A DNA stretch of 64,000 nucleotides, taken from contig JAETXT010000002.1 of assembly GCA_019188255.1 (NCBI GenBank), positions 310,001-374,000 on the forward strand. The letters are read 5' to 3'. Below the pieces are notes generated by a model. The model saw only the letters and a list, made by a program, of their open reading frames with translations, did no database searches and was not told the DNA's origin. The DNA comes from Verticillium longisporum. Lineage: Eukaryota > Ascomycota > Sordariomycetes > Glomerellales > Plectosphaerellaceae. Shown here one piece after another: positions 46,149 through 58,265 of this stretch. The translations under genes were made by a program, and so were the position numbers. Positions within the stretch are counted from its first letter, which is position 1. Every line of letters starts with the position of its first letter.

Positions 46149-48466
46149 GGTGTGATGTTTTCGTAGCAGGCCTGATTCAACATTTCTCCCCGCGAAGATC
46201 GAAAATCATAAAAGGGCCGGACGAAAATCGCGAGGTTGGATGAGTCCATCAGGCAGCAACTGCTGCTGCCCTGTGCTCAATATCACATCTAAGATGGGCA
46301 AGGAGCAATCATCTTCGGGCATTTCCTCGCTCTGTCGTAAAAGGGCTGTGTTCGCTAGTCAAGCGTCTGATGACCGGAAGTCGGCTGATGCCCCACCACG
46401 ACGAAGATCCTCGGTGATCTAATCGGTAAAGCACCTAACGCTAGGGTGCTCCCTACAACGCAATTCGCTCTTCTCTTCATACATCGTCGTTGAACTCTGA
46501 TTCAGTTCTGGCGGGCTTCGGTGGGAGATGGATGACCTAGTCAAGGTTAAGGTCCCGAGGTCGTGACCCCTGACCCCTGCGCCTGGTAGTGCCATCCGCG
46601 ACTCTGCTGATACAAGCTCAAAAATATCTACGTGTTGGTGCCTGGAACTTAAATCACAGAATTTCAACGGAGACGAAGTCTACTGTTGAGAACAGGCACC
46701 ATTGTGAGAAGATCATGACAGCCAGTTCTGTATTTGGTTACAAAACGCTTGATTAGTGTATCGCTCGCTAGACCAAATAGATTACGTGTTGCCTGACGTT
46801 TTCTTTCTCGAACTGAGTCAAAAAATGCTCAAAGAGGCCGCAAGGAGCCGGAGCTATAACGAAATACAGTGATCCTAAGACATAGTAGGGTTGTGGTTTG
46901 AATATGGCTGATCAAGTAAACCATGGTACGTACGAAGGGCATAGCGGTGAGCAAGACCTTGTCGATCATTTCTTTCATTCTTAAGCCCGCTCCAAAAAGC
47001 CACTTGTCATTCGCGTTGCCTCGATCGTCATATGTGGCCTTGTGGCCGTTACCTGCGGGAGCTGCGACATTGTACAGTACCAAGTCAGCAGCGCCAAGGT
47101 GTATCGGCTCATGGGTAGGGCGATTTGGCTTCGACGTCATCTTTGCTTCCGGTCATGTCAGATAGGGCAGTAGAAACATACTTAATATCCAAGAAGAGAG
47201 AAATGAGGGACTATGGATGATTGCTTGTGGACTTCAAACCTCGATCGTTAGGAGAGCGCCTGGATGAAGTGGGAAAACTAAGGTGCGCGTTGGTAACGAC
47301 CAGAGAGGCCAGAGGCGACTATGAAAGTTTGTAGTTTCCCGTGCAGATGGAATGGAGGCCTCGGAAGCAGGTAGTCAACATGAGACATAGTCATTCTGGG
47401 CATTATAGGCCGCGGGGTTGCCTGCGGCCTTGCAACCTGTGGCTAGGAAATGGAATAATACATCCATGTTGCAGTTTCATGTCGTACGTAATCAAAATTC
47501 TGTCAACAGCTTAATTGTATTATAGGCATTGTGAAGGAAGTTCACCTCGGAATACAAAAGTTGATGATGATACTCCCCAAATGGCCGTACATACCACACT
47601 GCATCTCCACGACGGTGACGACACGAGAGGCCAGGGTCTAACGCATTTTTTCAAGCCTTGTATAAAATGAGAGTATATATACGTAAAGCCAAGGCGTAGC
47701 AGCCCGGCAGTCCCAAAGTCCTCCAAGCCAACAGCCCGCCTCCAGTCAGTTGGCAGGGCGCGGCATCATGAAGCCAAACAACACCAGTCGATGGAACTAG
47801 GTATATACGACTGCCTCCAAGCGTCTCCCCAAACACCATCGTCGTCTCACCAGCATCGCCGCATGCTCGAAAGCACGCCCTGGATCGATGACACGACAAC
47901 GAACCGCAAAACTTGACCATGTCCGAACCACAAGCAGCAACATGTCAATTGCTCTATCAGATCTCTCCCTCCAAACTCTCCCACCTCTCGTGCTTTCACT
48001 CGTGCTCCCATCGTTCATTCATATGCACATTGCATCTTTGATGTCTGCACCGCCTCCACCAACCCACTACACTCCAAAATCTATGCCATCTGGCGTCACG
48101 TTGAAGGGGCGAACCTTCTCATCTCCCACACACCACAATCCACAGAACGCGCAACAGTCACCCGAAACAGAAAGTCTAAAAGAGACGAGCCCCATGATAC
48201 AACATGAATCAAGCCCTCGTTTCCGTCACAGTGACCGTGACCGAAGCAGTGACGGGTGCCTTTGTGGTCCCCGTCACGGCAACAGCCTGCGCCTCGGACC
48301 CGAGGGTCTTGGGCGCCGCGTCCCGCTCCCCCGACACAGCGGCAGCAACGGGCTCGTCGTGGACGACAGACTCACTGTCGGTAGTGGCGTCTTCGTCGCC
48401 GCCAGCACTACCGTCCGTGAGCCTCCGTCCGAGCCCGCGCCGCCATCGCCCCTTCAACCAACGCCG
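46149..48466. other. Long intergenic region, no gene seen
   Basis: About 2.3 kb, AT-richer than flanking genes, without a recognisable coding frame. A TATATATA run occurs near 47673-47680. The 3'UTR of the DUF1479 gene lies at the right edge. Confidence 0.5.
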
Positions 48467-50862
48467 TCAGGTGGGCCCCGCCGTGGCCGTCGGGCCCGCG
48501 CCATTGACGGCCGTCTTGGGCGGCGGCGCCTTGGTTTTGGGCGCCGACGGCGCCGACGACGCGGCCGGGGCTGAGGCGGGCACGGCACCGCTCGTGATGC
48601 CGTTGTTGAGCACGGGCGCCGACACGAGGCCCGTTCGCGGCGTGCGGTCGCCGCTGCCGCTGCGGCCCGAGCCGCCGGGGATGTAAAAGTCATAGCGGCT
48701 CGGGAAGAGGATGATGTTGGCGAGGCGCAGGAGTTCGGCCTCGGCCTCGCTGTGGCTGGACGCCGAGCGCGTCGCGTCGTTTTCGTCCTCGTCTTGTTCG
48801 GCCGGCGCCGCCGCTTGGGGGGGCTCGCCGCTGTCGACGTCCATCGCATCCGATGTGGGCACCGAACGAGGCGGTGCGCCAGCGGGCTCGATGTCCCAGG
48901 GCGCGAGACCCATGGCGCGCAGACCCTCTACACCGCCGTAGCGCTCGATGGTCGCGGCGTCGGGGCGTTGAATGTGAGAGGCCTCGCTGCCCAGGCCGCT
49001 GAGGGTGTCAAAGTCGGGACCTGGCTGACCCGTCTGGAAGGCTTTGCGCTGGCGCGCGAGGAAGAGGGCGTTGGTCTGGGTCAGGGGGCAGACGGGCATG
49101 TAGGTCAGCAGCGAGAGCTCGTTCGACTCTGTCTGCATGGAGGGGGTACGCCGAGACGGGTGCCTCCGCTGATGATAGAGTAAGCCTCGTCGCAGTGCCA
49201 GATGACATAGTCACCGGGTTGCAGGGCAGGCAGGGAGACGAGACTGCGGCGCATGTGAAGATGGGGGTGCCAGCGCTCGGTGATACGTTGGGCGTGGCCG
49301 GGAACCGCGCCGTGAATGACGGTTGAGGGTTCTGGGTCAAGGGCCCAGTTGTCGGCATCGAGGTAGGCGGCCCACTGATCGGCTTTGCCGCCATCGGGCT
49401 GCTCAGGAGGAGGACGGCGCGGTGAGAAGAAGGGCCGCAGCAGGAAGTAGGCGGCGACAAGCTTAGGCGAAGGCAGCACACGCACCATGCCCTGCTCAAT
49501 GTCGGTCAGGGCGAGAATACCCTGGAACATGCGGAAGACACTGCAGGCACCGGCACCGTTGTAGAGATCAGTGGTGGCGCCGACGCGACCGGCTGGATCC
49601 CAGGGGTCGTAGGACTCCCAGTCACCGCGGAAGACGGCTTCGTAGGTACCGCCACGACCGTAGCCGTCAGGTTCCCAGCGCTCGAGGGAACCACTGTCGA
49701 CCTGGGCGATGACGGTGGACGATGCACTCGCTGAGAGCGAGTCGGCGGCCGAGTTGCCGTTCTGTTGGCCAACGGCGCCGAGCTTATCGTTGTGAATGCG
49801 CAGACGATCGGCGTAGCTGACGGGGCATCGCGTGATGTGCAGGTCGTCCGTCGACTCCCAGAAGCTCATGGCGAAGCGCTGGGCACGCAGCGTGTTGGGA
49901 TGGGCTCTCGCTCGGACTTGGACGGGCGTCCAAAAGAGGTCGATACAGGTCGGATCGTGGAGAGCCGGCGGCTTGAACTCGCGGTTCGTGTCAAGATACT
50001 CGCGGGTTTCCTGCACCCACTCCTTGGCCTCGTCTTCGGGCACGACGCCGCGGATGACGGCGACACCATAGCGCTTGAGGCGGTGGGCAAAGGCGTCGAC
50101 CCGCACAGGGTCGTTGATGTCGTTGAAATTAATGGTCGGGATGAGCTCGGCGCCGCGGCGCTGAATCTCGTCAATCTCACGGGCGAGAGCCACGAGCAGC
50201 CGACGCCAAGAAGCCTCGACGGCGGCTTCGTGGCCCGTGATGAGCCGCCGCTTGACGCCGGCGAAGCGCGACGGCAGCGGAATGGGCTCGTTGCCGTAAA
50301 ATGACACTACGGGCGGCTCCATGTTCCTGAAGGCGCGCCGATGTATGGCGGCGGCCGAGGTGGTGGGTGGTGATGTGGTGGGAGTTGCGTTTGCGTTTGT
50401 GTTGGTGGCAGTGGACGTCCTCGTCGATCTCGTCGTCGGTGCCGAGGAGGAGGACGAGGTTCTCGACGTCGTCCTCGTCGACGGCCGTGTGACGGCGACG
50501 GGCGAGGGAAAGGTTGGGGACAGCGATGTGGCCCTGGATGCGCCTGCAGACGCGGGTGCGGATGCGGTGGCAGACGCGGGTGCAGAAGACATTGGCGGGG
50601 TGAACGACGCCGTCTTCTTATTCATCTTGGACTTGCGGCTCGTCTTGCCGGTCCTCGTCCTCTTCCCCGGAGTCGACTTGGCCACTTTGGTCGTGGCGCC
50701 ATCTCCAGTTCCAGGTACTGTCCCAGGTACTGCTCCGTGTCCAGGGACTTGTCCGAGGCCTTGCTCAGGGATCTGTCCCTGGCTCGTGCCGCCTTCGCCC
50801 TCGCCCGGCGGAGGGTCTGGGGGCGCTGCGGTTGGCCCAGCGGCCCATCGGGCCAAGATCAT
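48467..50862 (-). CDS. DUF1479 protein (2OG/Fe(II)-oxygenase-like), with a one-base frame break
   Basis: About 798 aa if repaired. Residues 1-180 are a Thr/Ser/Pro/Ala low-complexity tail; a second possible start at 50322 (MEPPVVSFYGNEPIPLPSRF) would omit it. The DUF1479 core follows: AHRLKRYGVAVIRGVVPEDE, DPTCIDLFWTPVQVRARAHP, RCPVSYADRLRIHN, GACSVFRMFQGILALTDIEQ and QPGDYVIWHCDEAYSI, whose HxD could bind iron. After GGTRLGVP the frame shifts: the rest (MQTESNELSLLTYMPVCPLT to GLRAMGLAPWDIEPA) is one frame over, ending at 48467. One extra C in the five-C run (49142-49146, G on the plus strand) repairs it. The C-terminal 100 residues are again low-complexity. Related proteins modify sugars or gallate-like compounds, but function here is unknown. 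Confidence 0.86.
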
Positions 50863-51618
50863 GGTGGCAGGCCTCTCGATTCGCCCTTTTCCTGTCTGTC
50901 TCCTTCTCTCTCTGTGTCTCGCTGATCTCTTCTTCTTGGTTTACTCCAAGTACTCCTGTACTAGCAGCAGCAACAGTCAGCCACGTGCCGCCTGTTTCAT
51001 TAATCCTCCGCCAGCCTGTCCTGGCCTGTGGCTCTCGTGCTTCCGGGGGTCCAGGCTAGCCTGGGCCTAATCCTGGTCCTGGGGGGGGGCAAGATGGAGG
51101 GGGGCGCGATGGGTGTGGAGGGAAGCACAGCGCCTAGTCCTGGAAGGGAACGGAAAACGGGGAATGCGCGACGGGATGAACGGGCGATGGATGGTTGGAG
51201 GGTGCCAGATGAGTGGGCTGAGAAATCGGAGAGGTCGCCTGCCCAATAGGGGAGTGTCGCGCGAAAAGGAGAAGAGTAGGTAGGGTATAGGATGGGATAG
51301 TCCGGGGGTTCGTTTGATTCTCCGGCGATTTCTCCTATCGCTTTGTTTGTTCTGTTGAATCTCGCTATCGTGGACAAGCCAAGCTCAACAGGAGAAGATT
51401 GTTGTAGTTGTTGATGAGGGATCGTAATCGTAGTGTTGGTGAGTGAGTCCCAAAGGTTCGGGCTTCTTTCAGGCTGTAGGTGGTGATCGAAGGCAACCCC
51501 GAATATCCGGATCGCCAGCGAAGCCGAGTGACCAACAACCTGGGAAAATCCTCCCAATGAAAGGAGCGTCGACCGTCGTCAGTGTGGGGGGACCACAACT
51601 CTGCTGCCCTGCGCCGTC

Positions 51619-51651
<33 letters not shown>

Positions 51652-54600
51652 CTTCGAGTGTCTAGGCTGTATGCCGTGTGCTGTGTGCTGCGTCTGTGAC
51701 TTGTGACTTCACCCTCTGACCAACCCAGTCGAAGCGAGGGAAGCGGGGGTCGGTGCTGTGCGTGTACCAGTCTGGGGTTCTCGACAACCACAACCTCCTC
51801 CGTGTCGTATCTTGTCGTGATGCTGCTGCTTCTCGAGTCGACCAAAGACGAAGATCCAGGTCGTCGTCCAATATTCGTTCGCAGTCTGTCTGGTCGTGAT
51901 CGAGTGTCGCAACGACCAAACCTTGAACAAGAACTTCCAGAAAGGGGGTGGAAGGGGGGCCAAAGCCTGGGGCACACTGAAGCCTTTATCAAGTATCTTT
52001 TTACCCGCCTGAGCAGCAAAACATGAAGCCGTTTCCACAATTAATTTTTTCCCTCTCTCTCTTCTGTTCGATCTATCCATCCTTTACCTGGCCGGCCCAG
52101 TCCTAGGGGCGTTCATCCTGGAACAGGCCAGAAAGAGAGCAGAGACGCTCCAGCAAAGCGCACCGTTGAGCCGTCCAGGCCGCTTGGCCCGCTCGCCTAC
52201 TGCTGCGCGAGTCGCTTGACACGGCGACCCAGGAACCCCCATCAGCATCACACAGCAGCTGGGTCCCACAGGGATAGATTGAGTCCGGGAGAGGCGACCG
52301 TCGGGGGAAGAGGGGCCAGGGGGCCGACCCTCATGCTCCCTCAGCACACTTGCGCCCACCACACCCCAGAGACTCGGGCGACAAACCCGTTGCTGCAAGC
52401 GCTTCCCGGCGGCCCGGAAACCCGTGGCCGGATAAAGTGCGGCGACCCCAATTCTCACGCAGACGGCTCTCTGAGTGGACGAGACGGCATGGATGGGGGC
52501 CAAGAGCTGGGGGGGGACATGGCAGAAAGGGTTTAGACCTCCCTCTGGCTTGTGCTGCCGGCCGCCTGCTCCGGCCAATGAGTTTGATCTGGACAGCTGA
52601 CCTTGGCCTTGCCTCAGTCTTTCTTCGTCTTGTGGAGGCCGAGTCCAGTGGAGGCAGGTCACTCACCCAAGTCGAGAGACGGCTACAGGTACCTTTAATC
52701 TAACCAGCCCGGTATGGGTGGCGGAAGTATCGCTTCTCCAGCCCTCAGGGCCGCCAGCTCCGTCTTGTCTGTTTCGGCTTTGGCGAAGCCCGTCCAGATG
52801 CTGTTCTCTGCTACGGGCTATGGTTTCCCATCCTTTTTCTTGCTCTCGGTTTGTCGCAACACAAGAAAGACGCCAAAGCCTGGGACAGAAATGATCAGCG
52901 TTGCATCTGAGTTTGTCGCCATTCCCGTGCGAATCTCATGCTGATGCCGATGGTCACGTTCTAAACAATGCCCATGGCAATTTCGATGTCGCTGATGATG
53001 CTCGATGCCCATCCTTTAAACTTCCGAGCCGCACCCAGGCGCCAGACACACATCCAAGTCTCAAGCGAACTTGAAGCAGCACCAACAGACACCATTTCGG
53101 TTCAGCATACTGACAGCATGCTGCTCAACCCTGCCCATCGGCTCGCGGCCCTGGCGGCGAACTGCTGACTCTCGCCTCCCATGCTCGCGCTCTCTCACTC
53201 CCAATCTTGTCCTCGCTTCCCCGAAGTACCCCCCAACCCACATTGTACGTCCCAACATGGTAAAGGCCACAGCCGCCAGATGAGCAGATGCCCATTCGAG
53301 CCCCGTCTCGCCATTCCCGATTCCCCCATCATCGACCCCCGTGGTCCCGTTCCGTGGTCCAGCCTACGCCCCCCCCAGCCCTGGCCCGCTGTACCCTGGA
53401 ATCGACGGACCGCACAGCAACTCAATCAGCGTGAACACGGACATGACTTGGCGATGGCATCACCGTCTGGGGACAAGCCCTTCCCTCCGTCGACGCCGCT
53501 TTCGCTCAAGCTCCAAATCGACCGTCCCAAGCCCCAAGCCCCCTGAAGCCTCTGATCATGCCAATTGTCCTCCTGATGCTCTTCTCTCTTTCTCCTTTGA
53601 GATGCCTCATCTTACTGCCCAGCTTCCGAGGCGCGACCGTGACACTCGAGCTCGGCTTCTCCTCCCCGGCATCTGTCCATCTGCACCCTCCCCAAAACAG
53701 TCAAGCTCTGAGCACGTTATGTGGTGTCCTCCCTCCCACAGCCTCCCTATTGCCCGCTGTCAAGCCCAGGCACAATACCACAAACCCCCACCCCCAGCTG
53801 GCTGTCGAACCCCCCCCTTCTCGTCGACCCGACATCAAGGGAAATCCTCCGAAAGTGGGCTCCAGCAAAGCGAACCTAGGCACATACATTGCAACGTCGC
53901 TCCAGATGCAGACGCAAGAGTCCCTCCCCTCCCTTACATCCCCCCCGGCTCTCTCACTGGCACCCCTGCCCTGTCGAATCACAGCCAGCGCTGGCGCATT
54001 CACCCATAGCACCACCCGCACGGATTTCCTCGTAGCCTCAAGCAAAAAGACCACTCCGCCCTCTCAACGTCGTGCTTTCGTCTTGTCGTCTGCGGGGGAC
54101 AGGCCCGGACTCTGGCGACCGAGCCTCCCAATTAGGCCATCACGGCGCCGCCCTTCATCACGAACCACCGCTTCCACCTGGCTGGTGATGAGACTGTGAG
54201 AAAGAAGGATAAAGCAGGGTGAGGCCATTCGAACCGAAGGGTCGTCGTCGCCAAAGCCACACGCAGCCGAGCACAGCTGATGAGTTTCCCATCTCGATCT
54301 CGGACTGCTTCCCCACACGCTGGCGCCGGCGGCTGGTCTGTCGAACTGCTGATCACGTCCCCGTCAGTCGATGGCTTGGTTCTGCCCACTCACATGCCGG
54401 TCCTGTGCCTTCACGGCAAATCCATCTGGCACGGCAGATCTGGGGCCCTGGGTGACCTGTGAAACCAAACATTTGACGTCGATCTTCTCGTATAGCAAAC
54501 ATGAATGTTCTAGCAGGAACTGCAGATCGCACCTGTGGTAGCAAGCCATGGCATGCCATGCCATCCACAAGGCCGCCTGCCTGCTCCATGATCAGCAGGC

Positions 54601-56220
54601 TTCCAAGATAGACGAAGCACGCCCCCGGGACCTCGCTTGACCTTCCTGACCTGTCGATCTGGCCCCCAGAGTCCGAAAAACAACATCCAAGCCACTCGTG
54701 CCGGGAACCGCCCAGCCATCCATGCCTCACTACCTGGCCTTGCCCAGGATACATCCGCACCATGACTACCTGCCGAGCAAACTTTCGAGTCGGGGATCTG
54801 CCCTCTTCTTACCCACTCAGGGCCTGTCAGCATGTCCCGCTACATAAAGCCCATGGCCTGGGACCTCTGCTGACAGAGGTCATCCGTGCAACGGGTTGAT
54901 TGCACGTCAGAAGGGCCACCATATCGAGGAGCGGCGCCCTCCGCAAAAGGCACTAACATCGTGGTGTTCCTCGGTCCTACCCCACAGGCTTTTGAGGGGG
55001 TGATATCTCGAAAGCTGCAGGGTTCTGGCGAGAGCACCCCGCCAACGCGGAACGACAAAACAGTGTCCTCCGTGCACCAACACACCTGGTAATACCATGG
55101 TAGACCCTGAGACCATGGGCGAGATGAACAATCCCAGATGCCTCGAGATCCCATCTCGGATGGTCTCGCAGCGGCGTCGCAATGCTACAGCCACAGGGCA
55201 GAAGCGCTCAAGCCATGTCCGTCGTCGTATGGTCCGCATCTGCTTCCAAAATGGGACGAACATCTCCGCCTGTCACCCCCATTCTTCTTTCTCTGCCTCC
55301 CAAGGCCTGATACCTCCGAGGTCCGACTTGGCCAGTACTCTCTCCCCCTCCTTCCCATCCCTGAGCTCGTGGCACACGTGCCATCGGTTCGTCGATACCA
55401 AATAAGAAACCGCCTCGCAAGAAAGGCATCACCGTCAAGCCCAGATGACAGTGACGAGAATGTTAAAAGTCGGTGAACCAAATTGCGCACACAATTTCAG
55501 AGAGGGGGCGTCCCTCACGAGCCTCCCTCCCCCCCGTCCGGACCCCTCTCCGCACTGCCTAATCCATCGCCCCAAGCTCTTCACTTCCGTGCCACGTCCC
55601 GAGACTGCTCTGTCGTTATCGCGCCACAGGCAAGGAAGGCTGGTCGTCGCTGATAAAGACGGGCAAGACACCCTCCTCCGCGCCCAGGACATCGTGAGTG
55701 GGCTTAGCTGATGTCACGAAAGAGGGCGCGTGCAGCCCGGTGTCGTCCTGCACGTGCAGCCTATAGTTTGTGCCATGGGCTTGCCTTGCTCGCTTTCGGC
55801 GGCACGGGACAGTCCAAGAAGGCTGCCTCACGTGTGTGACGTGCCAACAAAGCCCATAGTTATCGGCACCTAACAACATCGGGGCGGGTTCTGGTTTCCC
55901 TGTTGGTAGGCAAGACCGAGATGGTTGTGACATTGTGCTCGACGAGTCACAGCGCTCGTGGCCCGTCGTCTGCTTGAGAAGCGGGGAGAAGTGACTTTCT
56001 GTCGGGCCCCTCGTCACCAGCCACCCGTCTCACTCCATGGACACTCTACACCTTGAAGGGCCAAAGGTCATAGGACGTAGACAACGGCGCAGCGGGGCCG
56101 GTCCCCCGTCTTGAATCGGCCTGCGCCCAGACTCTTGGTGGCGGACCACCGCTCACGGAGTGCCCTCGTGTGTCACGGCTCTGAGATGCCAACTCTTCGG
56201 GAGCGGGGCACCGTCCGTGT
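50863..56220. other. 5.4-kb region without a recognisable gene
   Basis: The left 700 bp look like promoter and long leader of the DUF1479 gene, with a CT microsatellite (CTCTCTCTCT) at about 51620-51651 and G/C homopolymers such as nine G near 51082-51090. From 52700 to 56200 the sequence is C-rich with many polypyrimidine runs. Open frames up to 220 aa occur, for example 53341-54009 (+), but they lack domains and have chance-like composition. No tRNA found. Possible non-coding transcripts cannot be judged. Confidence 0.5.
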
Positions 56221-58265
56221 TCATTTATTTCGGTCGCCCTTTTCGTCTGAAAACGCAGTCGGGTCCTGAGAGGCGTAGGTGTGATTATCTGTCGTGGAAA
56301 GCAGCCCGATTGATGTCCATTCGCCACCGCCGAGATTCCGGAGCATGGCCTCGTACGCGTCGGCCCGCACAAGCGACGCACCTTCCACAAGCTGACTGAT
56401 GATGGATGCGTGAGACGCCACTGTGTCCTGGCTGTCATCGGCGTCTCCGGCGAAGGCCGCAAAGTTGCGTTTTCCGCGACACCTGCCTTCAATGACTTCG
56501 CTCCCTTCTTCGGTCAACTGCCCGTCTGTCCAGATTACGGATTTGCAGACTTCTTCAACGATTTCAGTGATGTGCTGGGGCGAATGAGCTTGTTGTGGCG
56601 ATGTGTTCATCACCGCCGGTTGAGAGTGACTGATGGCCGACTGTTCCGAAACGGGAGAATCCCCCTCAACCTCAAACTCGGCTCGATGCGTCCGCTGGTG
56701 ATCCTCGGCCCATGCCTCCATGACAGCATCATGTGCGAATAGACTGCCAGAACAATAATCACCAAAGAGCCCTTTGATGGTAACGTTATCTCTGGTCCAG
56801 GCCGTCGGATCGACGGTGCAAGGCCAAACATCTCTGGGCTTGAATGCCGTTACCAGATGACACAGCTCTGGCAAAGGCGAGTGACGGGAGTAGGGGAACC
56901 GAATCATTCTGGGCAGTCCGTCTTCTGCACCATTCAACATGGTATCTGCTTCATCCGGGCGATGCGCGAGCTTCTCTCCGACCAAGGCCATCACCTCGAC
57001 GACATCTGCTTCTTTCTTGTCCCCGAAGCAGCTCATGTCAAGGTCCAGGGGAACGTTGCGTCCGCTGAGTGGCTTTTTCAACAGTAAATTTCGAACTGCT
57101 GTCTTGGTCGGTTCGGAAACGATTCGATTTTCACCCAGCATTTGGAGCAGACGATTCAAATCCGTAGACGACACAAGGTCGAGCTCAACTTCGCGCTCGA
57201 GGTCGTCCGCTCCACCTCCGATACCGAGTTCGAGACGGTCAATGCCGCCAGTCGTATGAGCAATGATGGGTTGAATCCATACGACTGGCCCCTTTTCGAT
57301 AGCTGAACAATAGTTTCCCTTTTCACAGCTGTGCAAACGTACGTTCTCATCAGTCGTGAGACATCCAGTTCGATAGGTGTTGCCACACATGTAGCCCGTC
57401 AGAGCTGGCGACTCGCGGCACAGATGAACAGACTGGCCAAAGCGATCATTGTCTGGCTTCGCCTGCAGGGAGCTGAAGACTTTCATCTTGTAGTCGTCGA
57501 CGTGCACGCATGATTTCAGCGCCTTGGATAGCGCGATCCATACTTCCTCATAACCATACGTCCAGGCCTGAAAATGGAAGATGGTATCAGGTGGATACCG
57601 TGAGACTTTCCCCAAAAGCTCCGCTATACCCTCGGCCTTGGTTTGGAAGGGGACGTCGTCGATGAAAGAAGTGTCCAGGTAGATCTTGTCGAGCGTCTTG
57701 ATGCCGTGGGTGTACTCGATCAAAGCAGGATTTCGAGCGACCGAGTTTACGTGCCATGGCTCACTTCGAATGTCGCCGGTGTAAAGAATAGCCCTCCCAT
57801 CGCCCTCTATCAAAAACATGACGGCTCCAGGACAGTGATTTGCGTCGATGAGCGTCACCTGAATGCAATGACTTGGAGCAAGTTCAATCTCTGTGGGTGT
57901 GTCCAGGGGAACGGGCTTCAACAGGCCTTTCAACCCCTTGAAGGTCTGTACTCGAGCCTCCAAGATACCCTTGGCAAAGTTGATGCGGCAGGGATAACGT
58001 TCCAGACGGAGAAGAATCTCTCTCGTGGCGGCCGAGCAATAGACGAAGGGAGAGCGCAGGCTCTCGAGCCCCGCCAGATGATCACTGTGAACATGACTCA
58101 AAAAGCATGCGAGCGGCGGAGGCTGGTCGACGGAGCGACGGAAGAAATCCACTGGCGGTAGTTAGCGTCAATCCAGGCCGTTGATAGAGGTGGCAAACAC
58201 TTCGTGATTTATGACGAACCTCGAATATCTGGGAACTCTCTGACGATTCCGTCGAATGTCGACAT
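56221..58265 (-). CDS. DNA repair metallo-beta-lactamase, Artemis/SNM1 type
   Basis: Exons complement(56221..58151, 58220..58265), 658 aa. The start MSTFDGIVREFPDIRVDFFR resembles Artemis (DCLRE1C) N-termini; the 68-nt intron GTTCGT...GCCAG joins R-V. Metallo-beta-lactamase motifs are HVHSDHLAGL (HxHxDH), DANHCPGAVMFL (motif 3 His) and YTGD (motif 4 Asp). A beta-CASP region (about 180-330) holds YLDTSFID and TYGYEEVWIALSKAL, and the DRMBL-like end is IKGLFGDYCSGSLFAHDAVM. Family members open hairpins or trim DNA ends in end joining or repair crosslinks. The C-terminal 150 residues are poorly conserved and acidic/Ser-rich. Artemis rather than Pso2 is inferred from the start and the absence of an upstream zinc finger. 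Confidence 0.9.

Noticed and set aside
46400..46470. tRNA-like stretch (ATCTAATCGGTAAAGCACC then AACGCTAGGGTGC)
   Set aside because: It has a D-arm-like and hairpin segment, but no TTCGA T-loop and no consistent acceptor stem.
49131..49147. GTACCCCCTCCATGCAG as a 17-nt intron in the DUF1479 gene
   Set aside because: Far too short for a spliceosomal intron and lacks a branch site. A one-base loss is simpler.
53341..54199. Overlapping 222- and 213-residue plus-strand frames
   Set aside because: They overlap in different frames within C-rich DNA and have Ser/Pro-rich chance-like composition.
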